Source: Leptotrichia sp. oral taxon 215 (GTDB lineage: Bacteria > Fusobacteriota > Fusobacteriia > Fusobacteriales > Leptotrichiaceae). Taken from it: a stretch of DNA of 6,552 bases. A program made the position numbers and the translations under genes. The notes under the pieces are model-generated. The model saw only the letters and a program-made list of their open reading frames with translations. It made no database searches and was not told the DNA's origin. Position 1 is the stretch's first letter, and every line of letters begins with the position of its first letter. The stretch spans positions 1 to 6,552 of the forward strand of contig CAJPML010000061.1 of assembly GCA_905371725.1 (NCBI GenBank), in the 5' to 3' direction. This document shows positions 1-5,628 of the stretch, piece after piece.

Positions 1-6
1 TATACC

Positions 7-35
7 TTGACATTTGTTTATAAACCATATAAAAT
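7..35 (+). promoter_or_regulatory. Sigma-70-type promoter of the mannose-family PTS operon
   Basis: TTGACA at 7-12 is a perfect -35 box. It is followed by a 17-nt spacer and TAAAAT at 30-35, one mismatch from the -10 consensus. Transcription would begin near position 42, leaving a leader of only about 24 nt before the EIIAB start, with the SD AAGGAGGT at 51-58. The strong elements fit a highly expressed sugar transporter. Such a short leader leaves no room for an attenuator or antiterminator hairpin, so control should act on initiation. Confidence 0.75.
16..25. promoter_or_regulatory. Candidate operator palindrome in the promoter spacer
   Basis: GTTTATAAAC is a perfect 10-bp palindrome lying wholly between the -35 and -10 boxes of the PTS promoter. 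A repressor bound there would block polymerase directly. No regulator is encoded in the window, so the cognate protein is unknown. In DNA this AT-rich a palindrome of this size can arise by chance, so the call rests mainly on its position. Confidence 0.35.
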
Positions 36-65
36 TAATACATTAAAAAAAAGGAGGTATAAAGT

Positions 66-1052
66 ATGGTAGGAATTATCATCGCAACTCACGGTGAATT
101 CGCAGCTGGTATAAAACAATCTGCTTCAATGATTTTTGGAGAACAGAAAAACGTTGAATCAGTTGTTTTCATGCCAAGCGAAGGACCAGATGATCTGTAC
201 AGAAAACTTCGTGAAGCTATGGAAAAGATAAATTCAGATGAAATCTTATTTCTTGTTGACTTATGGGGCGGAAGTCCTTTCAATCAGGCAAATAGAATTT
301 TTGAAGAAGCACCGGATAAAACGGCAATCGTTGCCGGGCTTAATTTACCAATGCTTATAGAAGCTTATTCTGAAAGATTGACTGCAACATCAGCTCATGA
401 AATCGCAAAGGCAATTCTTCCTTCAGCAAAAGAAGAAGTAAAAGTGCGTCCGGAAGAATTACAGCCTGAAGAAAAACAGCCTAAGCCAGCTGAAACAAAA
501 GCTCCGCAGGGAAGTATTCCTGAAGGTACTGTTATAGGAGATGGAAAACTGAAAATTGTGCTTGCACGTATCGATACACGTCTGCTACATGGACAGGTTG
601 CCACTTCATGGACTAAGGCAACAAATCCTGATAGAATTATAGTTGTTTCAGACACTGTTTCAAAGGATGAATTACGTAAAAAGCTTATAGAACAGGCGGC
701 TCCTCCAGGGGTTAAAGCACATGTTATACCTCTTGATAAGCTTGTAGAAGTGTCAAAAGATACACGTTTTGGTAACACAAAAGCATTATTACTTTTTGAA
801 AATCCACAGGATGCATTGAAAGTAATAGAAAAAGGTGTGGAAATCAAGGAACTTAATATAGGCTCAATGGCACACTCTGTAGGTAAAGTTATGGTAAGTA
901 CTTCACTGTCAATGGATCAGAATGATGTTGAAACTTACAAAAAACTTGCTGATTTAAATGTAAAATTTGATGTACGTAAAGTTGTGGCTGACAAACCTGC
1001 AGATTTATTTAAACTGATTTCTGCTAAAGCCAGTGAAGGCTTAAAAATTTAA
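66..1052 (+). CDS. manX: PTS mannose-family transporter subunit EIIAB (fused)
   Basis: This cytoplasmic phosphocarrier takes phosphate from HPr on its EIIA domain, passes it to its EIIB domain and then to the sugar entering through EIIC/EIID. EIIA spans about residues 1-120: the phospho-accepting His is H9 in IIATHGEFA, and D65 lies in the [10 protein letters not shown] motif of the active site. Residues about 120-158 form a hydrophilic linker rich in Pro, Glu and Lys. EIIB follows (about 161-328), with H175 in [15 protein letters not shown], the same number as the phospho-His of E. coli ManX. The length of 328 residues is normal for the fused form. The start is fixed by AAGGAGGT 7 nt upstream and by homology at residue 1. 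The gene is manL in streptococcal naming. The family is certain; the exact sugar cannot be read from sequence. Confidence 0.96.
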   Translation: MVGIIIATHGEFAAGIKQSASMIFGEQKNVESVVFMPSEGPDDLYRKLREAMEKINSDEILFLVDLWGGSPFNQANRIFEEAPDKTAIVAGLNLPMLIEAYSERLTATSAHEIAKAILPSAKEEVKVRPEELQPEEKQPKPAETKAPQGSIPEGTVIGDGKLKIVLARIDTRLLHGQVATSWTKATNPDRIIVVSDTVSKDELRKKLIEQAAPPGVKAHVIPLDKLVEVSKDTRFGNTKALLLFENPQDALKVIEKGVEIKELNIGSMAHSVGKVMVSTSLSMDQNDVETYKKLADLNVKFDVRKVVADKPADLFKLISAKASEGLKI

Positions 1053-1068
1053 TTATTAGGAGGTTATT

Positions 1069-1878
1069 ATGGATTTTAATATTATTTCAATTATTTTTGT
1101 TCTTGTTGTGGCTTTCCTGGCAGGAATGGAAGGTATTCTTGACCAATTCCAGTTCCATCAGCCAATAATTGCCTGCTCATTAATAGGATTTGCAACAGGA
1201 CGTCCAACTGAATGTATAATGCTTGGTGGAGCATTACAGCTTATGGCTCTTGGATGGGCAAACGTTGGAGCCGCTGTTGCTCCGGATGCAGCTCTTGCTT
1301 CAGTTGCTTCAGCTATTATCCTTGTTAAATCAGGACAATTTGATAAAAATGGACAAAGCGTGGCAATTGCCGCAGCTGTCACTCTAGCAACTGTAGGACT
1401 TGTTCTTACTATGGTTGTTCGTACTTTATCAGTAGTTATAGTTCACCAGGCAGACCGTGCCGCTGAACAGGGTAACTTTAAAGGTGTTGAATTTTGGCAC
1501 ATGGTAGCTCTTGCATGTCAGGGACTACGTATTGCAATTCCTGCAGTATTACTTATGTTCATTCCTTCAACTGTTATTCAAGATGCGCTTAAAATTTTAC
1601 CACCTTGGTTTACAGATGGTATGAAAATAGGTGGAGGATTTGTTGTAGCAGTTGGATACGCAATGGTTATTAACCTTATGGCAACAAAAGAAGTGTGGCC
1701 TTTCTTCTTCCTTGGATTTGCACTTGCACCATTAAAAGAACTGACTTTGATAGCAACAGGAATTATAGGTGTATGTTTAGCTATTATTTATCTGAACCTT
1801 TCTAAAAAAGGTGGAAGCGGTAATGGTGGAGGTTCATCTTCTGATGATCCTTTAGGCGATATTTTGGATAACTATTAG
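1069..1878 (+). CDS. manY: PTS mannose-family membrane subunit EIIC
   Basis: This is an integral membrane subunit that forms the sugar translocation path together with EIID. The 269 residues are mostly hydrophobic, with stretches at about 5-24, 52-85, 97-125, 144-172, 186-204 and 209-243. The Gly-rich segment GGALQLMALGWANVGAAVAP (53-72) is typical of EIIC-Man. The tail from about 246 is a Gly/Ser linker ending in DDPLGDILDNY, a common C-terminus in Firmicute-type EIIC proteins. The gene starts 16 nt after EIIAB stops, with AGGAGGT at 1058-1064 as SD, so it is cotranscribed with it. All four arginines are CGT codons, as expected of a highly expressed gene. No defect is seen. Confidence 0.95.
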   Translation: MDFNIISIIFVLVVAFLAGMEGILDQFQFHQPIIACSLIGFATGRPTECIMLGGALQLMALGWANVGAAVAPDAALASVASAIILVKSGQFDKNGQSVAIAAAVTLATVGLVLTMVVRTLSVVIVHQADRAAEQGNFKGVEFWHMVALACQGLRIAIPAVLLMFIPSTVIQDALKILPPWFTDGMKIGGGFVVAVGYAMVINLMATKEVWPFFFLGFALAPLKELTLIATGIIGVCLAIIYLNLSKKGGSGNGGGSSSDDPLGDILDNY

Positions 1879-1893
1879 AAGGAGGAATTTGAA

Positions 1894-2808
1894 ATGGCAG
1901 AAAATAAAATAAAATTATCAAAAGCTGATCGTCGTAGTGTAATGCTGCGTTCTCAGTTTCTACAAGGTTCATGGAATTATGAACGTATGCAGAATGGTGG
2001 ATGGGCTTATTCACTAATTCCGGCTCTTAAAAAACTGTATCCTAATAAAGATGATGCTTCTGCTGCATTAAAACGTCATCTGGAATTTTTCAATACACAC
2101 CCTTATATTGCAGCTCCAATTTTAGGAGTAACACTTGCACTTGAAGAAGAACGTGCAAACGGTGTACAAATTGATGATGCAGCTATTCAAGGGGTTAAAG
2201 TAGGAATGATGGGACCATTGGCAGGTATTGGAGATCCTGTATTCTGGTTTACTGTACGTCCTATTTTAGGAGCTATTGCAGCTTCATTGGCAACAGGTGG
2301 TTCAGTAATTGCTCCATTATTCTTTTTCTTTGTATGGAATATAGTCCGTGTAGCATTTTTATGGTACACTCAGGAGTTTGGTTATCAGAAAGGATCTGAA
2401 ATCACTAAAGACCTTTCAGGTGGAATTCTTCAAACAATTACAAAAGGAGCTTCAATACTCGGAATGTTTGTAATGGGAATTCTTGTTCAACGTTGGACTA
2501 ACATTAACTTCCCAATGGTTATTTCAAAGGTTAAAATGGCTGATGGTGCCTTCATTAAATTTCCTGAAGGTGCCGTAAATGGTGCTCAGTTACAAGAAGT
2601 ACTGACTGCCATGAATAAAGGAGTAGCTCTTTCACCTGATAAGGTAACTACTCTGCAAGATAACTTAAATGAACTTGTACCTGGATTTGCGGCATTACTG
2701 CTTACTTTCCTGTGTATGTGGCTTCTTAAGAAAAAAGTTAATCCTATCGCTATTATCTTTGGATTATTTGCAGTAGGTATTATAGGACATGTTGTCGGAG
2801 TTTTCTAA
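1894..2808 (+). CDS. manZ: PTS mannose-family membrane subunit EIID
   Basis: This is the second membrane subunit of the permease, specific to the mannose class of PTS. The N-terminal third is amphipathic (RSQFLQGSWNYERMQNGGWAY at about 19-39). The family signature GPLAGIGDPVFW lies at 107-118, and hydrophobic stretches follow at about 120-158, 186-200, 262-277 and 282-303. A hydrophilic segment at about 204-262 lies between membrane parts and probably faces outward. The length of 304 residues exceeds the roughly 285 of E. coli ManZ and matches the longer Gram-positive EIID proteins. The SD AAGGAGG at 1879-1885 lies 8 nt before the ATG and 15 nt separate it from EIIC. All nine arginines use CGT. 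A terminator follows within 20 nt, so this is the last gene of the operon. Confidence 0.95.
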   Translation: MAENKIKLSKADRRSVMLRSQFLQGSWNYERMQNGGWAYSLIPALKKLYPNKDDASAALKRHLEFFNTHPYIAAPILGVTLALEEERANGVQIDDAAIQGVKVGMMGPLAGIGDPVFWFTVRPILGAIAASLATGGSVIAPLFFFFVWNIVRVAFLWYTQEFGYQKGSEITKDLSGGILQTITKGASILGMFVMGILVQRWTNINFPMVISKVKMADGAFIKFPEGAVNGAQLQEVLTAMNKGVALSPDKVTTLQDNLNELVPGFAALLLTFLCMWLLKKKVNPIAIIFGLFAVGIIGHVVGVF

Positions 2809-2826
2809 TAACTTATAAATATATAT

Positions 2827-2894
2827 AAAAGTTGGACTAAATTATACAATTCAGAATTATATTTTTCTGTTTGGATTTCTGTCCAACTTTTTTT
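2827..2894 (+). terminator. Intrinsic terminator of the PTS operon, long loop
   Basis: AAAAGTTGGAC (2827-2837) pairs perfectly over 11 bp with GTCCAACTTTT (2881-2891), and the T run continues to 2894. The 43-nt loop is much longer than usual and contains a weak inner AATT-CAG-AATT hairpin (2848-2858). A shorter 5-bp hairpin, TTGGA (2871-2875) with TCCAA (2882-2886), could form instead and also leads into the T run. It starts 18 nt after the EIID stop. Confidence 0.75.
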
Positions 2895-2945
2895 ATGAAA
2901 TTCTCATAATAATTGGCACAAACAGTAAAATAATTTTTACATATA

Positions 2946-2954
2946 TGATATAAT
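2946..2954 (+). promoter_or_regulatory. Extended -10 promoter for the DUF956 gene
   Basis: TGATATAAT is a perfect TGnTATAAT extended -10 box located just past the PTS terminator. No -35 box lies at the proper distance: TTGGCA at 2913-2918 is 30 nt away, too far. Extended -10 promoters can work without a good -35. Transcription would start near 2961, giving a leader of about 108 nt ahead of the DUF956 ATG. Confidence 0.6.
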
Positions 2955-2971
2955 AATCATTATAAATAAAC

Positions 2972-3000
2972 TGGATTATCTAAAATTAATCAGATAACCA
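2972..3000 (+). promoter_or_regulatory. Leader hairpin 1 upstream of the DUF956 gene
   Basis: TGG-A-TTATCT (2972-2981) pairs with AGATAACCA (2992-3000), giving 9 bp with a single bulged A and a 10-nt loop. It would form near the 5' end of the DUF956 transcript, about 11 nt from the inferred start. No T run follows, so it is not a terminator. Possible roles are mRNA stabilisation or a protein-binding site; none can be read from the sequence. Confidence 0.4.
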
Positions 3001-3005
3001 ATGAA

Positions 3006-3068
3006 AAGGAAAGGAGTGTATGATATTTATATAATTATTTTCCATATATTTATCATACAAGTTTTAAA
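3006..3068 (+). promoter_or_regulatory. Distant Shine-Dalgarno with bridging hairpin (leader hairpin 2)
   Basis: AAGGAAAGGAG at 3006-3016 is the only strong SD in this leader, but it ends 52 nt before the DUF956 ATG. Directly after it, TGTATGATA (3017-3025) and TATCATACA (3051-3059) form a perfect 9-bp inverted repeat, with possible further A/T pairing inside. If that stem folds, bases 3017-3059 are looped out and the SD faces the ATG across a 9-nt spacer (3060-3068), which is an ideal distance. Looped-out SDs of this sort are known from a few phage T4 genes. The sequence facts are direct; the function is inferred. Confidence 0.5.
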
Positions 3069-3455
3069 ATGGCTATTTCAATGAATTCAAAAGTAATATT
3101 CTCAACAAAGGCAAATTCACTGAATGGAATATTTGGAAATAAAAATGGAAATATCCTGATAGGAAACAAGGCCTTCGAGTTTTATAATGCCCGTAATCCT
3201 GAAGATTATATTCAGATTCCGTGGGATGAAATAGAAAAAGTCAGAGCACAGCTATTTTTTAAGGACAGATATATAAGAGGATTTTTTATTGATACAAAAA
3301 ATTCTGGAACGTATAACTTTGTTGTCAGTGAAGCCGGAAAATCATTAAAAATAATGAGAGATTTTATAGGAAATGAAAAAATTGTCAGAAGTAAACCTGT
3401 ACTGTCATTAAAAAATCTCTTTAAAAGAAAAAAATCTGATAATTCTGAAAAATAA
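3069..3455 (+). CDS. manO: DUF956 family protein (ManO-like), PTS-associated
   Basis: This is a small (128-residue) soluble protein of the DUF956 family, usually encoded next to mannose-class PTS genes and called ManO in streptococci. Its biochemical role is not established. The recognisable core is the IGNKAFEFYN segment (31-40) followed by DYIQIPW (46-52), then a beta-rich middle and a basic tail (about 115-123). No signal peptide or membrane segment is seen. Residue 1 (MAISMNSKV) aligns with the usual family start. Met5, at 3081, is an alternative start, but neither has a local SD. The reading frame is open back only to a TGA at 3021 and offers no other ATG, GTG or TTG. Unlike the PTS genes it uses AGA for most arginines (six of seven). 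Confidence 0.88.
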   Translation: MAISMNSKVIFSTKANSLNGIFGNKNGNILIGNKAFEFYNARNPEDYIQIPWDEIEKVRAQLFFKDRYIRGFFIDTKNSGTYNFVVSEAGKSLKIMRDFIGNEKIVRSKPVLSLKNLFKRKKSDNSEK

Positions 3456-3460
3456 CTCTA

Positions 3461-3489
3461 TTGAAAAAAATATTCGTTAGTAGTAAAAT
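3461..3489 (+). promoter_or_regulatory. Promoter of the peptidase cluster (TTGAAA / TAAAAT)
   Basis: TTGAAA at 3461-3466 is separated by exactly 17 nt from TAAAAT at 3484-3489, with one mismatch to consensus in each box. It begins 6 nt after the DUF956 stop codon and no terminator is visible between them, so readthrough from DUF956 could add to expression. The leader to the LD-carboxypeptidase ATG would be about 72 nt. Confidence 0.55.
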
Positions 3490-3491
3490 AA

Positions 3492-3520
3492 TTAAATATA
3501 GATAACTTAAATTATATAAT
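3492..3520 (+). promoter_or_regulatory. Possible second promoter (TTAAAT / TATAAT)
   Basis: A perfect -10 box TATAAT at 3515-3520 lies 17 nt after a weak -35, TTAAAT at 3492-3497. It would start transcription about 41 nt before the LD-carboxypeptidase ATG. The whole spacer is nearly pure A/T, where such matches occur by chance, so it ranks below the promoter just upstream. Confidence 0.35.
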
Positions 3521-3567
3521 GTACTTTAAAAATAATAAAATATACAACTGCAAAGGGGTGCTTATAA

Positions 3568-4509
3568 ATGATATTTCCTGAACCATTAAAAAAGAGGGAT
3601 AATGTATTCTTATTCTGTCCTTCTTCGCCTATAGTTCCTGAAGAGGATATTGAGAAATGTAAAAAAGTTATAATAGATTTAGGATTTAATCCTGTCATTG
3701 GGAAAAGTTTGTATGAAAACTATGGAGGATACATGGCAGGAAAGGCTGAAATCCGTATTGAAGATTTACATGAAGCTTTTTCACGAAAGGATATTAAAGG
3801 TATATTCTGCGTAAAAGGCGGTTATTCAGCTTCACAGCTTCTAGATAAAATTGACTATGAGCTGATAAAAAATAATCCTAAAGTTTTTGTAGGATACAGC
3901 GATGTTACAAACCTTCACATTGTATTCAATCAGAAATGTAATCTTGGGACTTACCATGGTCCAATGGTTAAATCAAATATGATAAACGACTTCAATGACT
4001 ATACGAAAACTTCTTTTTTTAAAGCCTTGGAGAAGCAAGAATGGAAATATGAAGAACCTGAAAATATGCCACTTTCCATTCTTACAGATGGAAATGCATC
4101 CTCTGATATCATCAACGGTGTCCTTACAGGAGGAAATTTAGCAATTATAGTTACTACTCTAGGCACTAAGTATGAAATAGATACTAAAGATAAAATACTG
4201 TTTCTAGAAGATGTTGATGAAGAAACAGGTTCCCTGAACAGAATGCTTACCCACCTGAAATATGCAGGTAAACTTGAAGACTGCAAGGCTGTTGTTTTCG
4301 GAAATTTTGTAGCATGTAAAAACACATATACTAAAGAAAATCAGCATTATGAATTGATAGAACTTTTAAAGGATTTTTTTGCTGACTATAACAAACCTGT
4401 AATCTATGGGATGGAATCAGGTCACAAAAAACCATATATGTTTACATTGCCTTTAGGTGCAAAGTGCAGTATAAATCTCCGAAGCAGGGAAATATCTTTT
4501 AAAAAGTAA
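3568..4509 (+). CDS. LD-carboxypeptidase (serine peptidase family S66, LdcA/MccF type)
   Basis: S66 enzymes use a Ser-Glu-His triad to cleave L,D-amide bonds. The best-known member, LdcA, removes terminal D-Ala from murein tetrapeptides in the cytoplasm during peptidoglycan recycling. The N-terminal domain carries FLFCPSSPI (14-22), KGGYSASQLL (83-92) and the nucleophile S111 in VGYSDVTNL. The C-terminal domain supplies E214 in LFLEDVDEE and H286 in ESGHKKPY, so all three catalytic residues are present. The length of 313 residues is normal and there is no signal peptide. AAAGGGG at 3552-3558 lies 9 nt before the ATG. The related MccF enzymes instead detoxify microcin C-type peptide-nucleotides, and sequence alone does not exclude that. 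It is the first gene of a three-enzyme run, 53 nt before the dipeptidase. Confidence 0.92.
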   Translation: MIFPEPLKKRDNVFLFCPSSPIVPEEDIEKCKKVIIDLGFNPVIGKSLYENYGGYMAGKAEIRIEDLHEAFSRKDIKGIFCVKGGYSASQLLDKIDYELIKNNPKVFVGYSDVTNLHIVFNQKCNLGTYHGPMVKSNMINDFNDYTKTSFFKALEKQEWKYEEPENMPLSILTDGNASSDIINGVLTGGNLAIIVTTLGTKYEIDTKDKILFLEDVDEETGSLNRMLTHLKYAGKLEDCKAVVFGNFVACKNTYTKENQHYELIELLKDFFADYNKPVIYGMESGHKKPYMFTLPLGAKCSINLRSREISFKK

Positions 4510-4562
4510 AATTCATTACCGTCAGATACAATAAAACATAGAAAAACGGAAGGAGAAAAATA

Positions 4563-5531
4563 ATGTTTTTTGATATGCATGCAGACTTGTGGACAGACAA
4601 CCTTTGGGAATATGAAAAGGGGAAAAGTGATGTCATAAGAAGAAAATATAAAGATCGATTTATAGAAGGAGGTGTCTTCGGAGGTATTTTCGTAATATAT
4701 CTTAATACTTTTAAAGATTCAAAACCTGAAGAAACTTTTTTTAGAAGCCTCCGTGCAATGAGCGAGGAGCTTTATCATGCAAGGGATTTAGTACATGTCA
4801 TAAAAAATCCTGAAGACTTTGAAAAAGCAAAATCTCAAAATAAATTTGCTACACTTTTAGGAATTGAAGGGCTTCCTGGAATTGGAGCAAACCTTGACTA
4901 TATTTATCTTCTTGAAAGAATGGGAATAAGACACATAGGACTTACATGGAATGAGCAGAATGCCTTTGCAACAGGACAGAGAGGGGATAAAGACAGAGGA
5001 TTGACCGATTTAGGTATAAAAGCTGTTGAAATCATTGAAAATCTGGGAATTCTTCTTGATCTCTCCCATGCAAATGATAAAACCTTCTGGGATGTTGCCA
5101 AATATGCAAAAAAACCTTTTTTTGCTTCACATTCCAACTCCAGAACTCTTTGCCCGGCAATGAGAAACCTGACTGATGACCAGCTAATCTGTATAGGTGA
5201 AAGGAATGGAATGGTAGGAATGAACAGCTATCATGGATTTGTAAGTGACAAGGAAGATGAAAAAAATCTGGATACATTGCTGAACCATATGGAATATATT
5301 GCAGAAAAAATAGGAATTGATAAAGTCGGATTCGGCTTTGACTTTGCTGAATACTACAATGTGCCTGGTGTAGATGAAGATGAAGGTCTGAAAGACGTTT
5401 ATGACATTACGGAAGTAAAAAATGTAGCAACAGCCTTAAAAAAACGTGGATATTCAGATGAAGATATTGAAAAAGTATCATACAAGAACTTTATTGCTTT
5501 CTTTGAAAGAATAAGAAATGGCATAAAATAG
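4563..5531 (+). CDS. Membrane dipeptidase-family metallopeptidase (M19)
   Basis: M19 enzymes have a TIM-barrel fold, bind two zinc ions and hydrolyse dipeptides; many accept a D-residue at the C-terminal position. The expected ligands are all visible: H6 and D8 in MHADLW, the bridging E102 in GIEG, H169 in LDLSHAN and H190 in ASHSN. The 21-residue gap between the last two equals that in human renal dipeptidase. R201 (MRNLTDDQL) and D260 (GFGFDF) match its substrate-binding Arg and active-site Asp. GLTWNEQNAFATG (126-138) is typical of bacterial members. The 322-residue protein has no signal peptide and is presumably cytoplasmic, despite the family name. The SD GGAAGGAG at 4548-4555 lies 7 nt before the ATG. 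It likely shares a transcript with the LD-carboxypeptidase, as no terminator separates them. Confidence 0.93.
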   Translation: MFFDMHADLWTDNLWEYEKGKSDVIRRKYKDRFIEGGVFGGIFVIYLNTFKDSKPEETFFRSLRAMSEELYHARDLVHVIKNPEDFEKAKSQNKFATLLGIEGLPGIGANLDYIYLLERMGIRHIGLTWNEQNAFATGQRGDKDRGLTDLGIKAVEIIENLGILLDLSHANDKTFWDVAKYAKKPFFASHSNSRTLCPAMRNLTDDQLICIGERNGMVGMNSYHGFVSDKEDEKNLDTLLNHMEYIAEKIGIDKVGFGFDFAEYYNVPGVDEDEGLKDVYDITEVKNVATALKKRGYSDEDIEKVSYKNFIAFFERIRNGIK

Positions 5532-5628
5532 AAAATTATATAAAAATATTTAATGAACCTAAGTCTTATAAATGCTGTTAAAACAAATTACATCAAATAA
5601 AATACAGATATACGAAAGGATATAAATT

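Noticed and set aside
395..847. 150-codon open frame on the - strand within EIIAB
   Set aside because: It is fully antisense to a confidently identified gene, its product is Ser/Phe-rich low-complexity sequence of no recognisable family, and it has no SD or promoter.
1802..2014. 70-codon - strand frame spanning the EIIC-EIID junction
   Set aside because: It overlaps the SD and coding ends of two genes on the other strand and has no supporting signal.
2913..2954. TTGGCA as -35 partner of the -10 at 2949
   Set aside because: The spacer would be 30 nt, far outside the 16-18 nt range, so only the extended -10 was kept.
2972..3000. BglG/LicT-type antiterminator target (RAT)
   Set aside because: The GGATT start and ACC end resemble one, but the internal conserved bases are missing and no terminator overlaps it.
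3507..3698. 63-codon - strand frame before and into the LD-carboxypeptidase gene
   Set aside because: It covers the SD and first 131 bases of a well-supported gene, and the open frame comes from AT-rich spacer.
4527..4532. TACAAT -10 box before the dipeptidase gene
   Set aside because: No -35 lies at a suitable distance and the 53-nt gap fits cotranscription.
5032..5277. 81-codon open frame on the - strand within the dipeptidase gene
   Set aside because: It lies opposite conserved zinc-ligand codons of the M19 gene, and its translation has no family features.
5575..5603. Internal promoter before the C26 gene (TAAAAT at 5598-5603)
   Set aside because: The -35 position reads CTGTTA, a poor match, and A/T-rich spacers give TAAAAT by chance.
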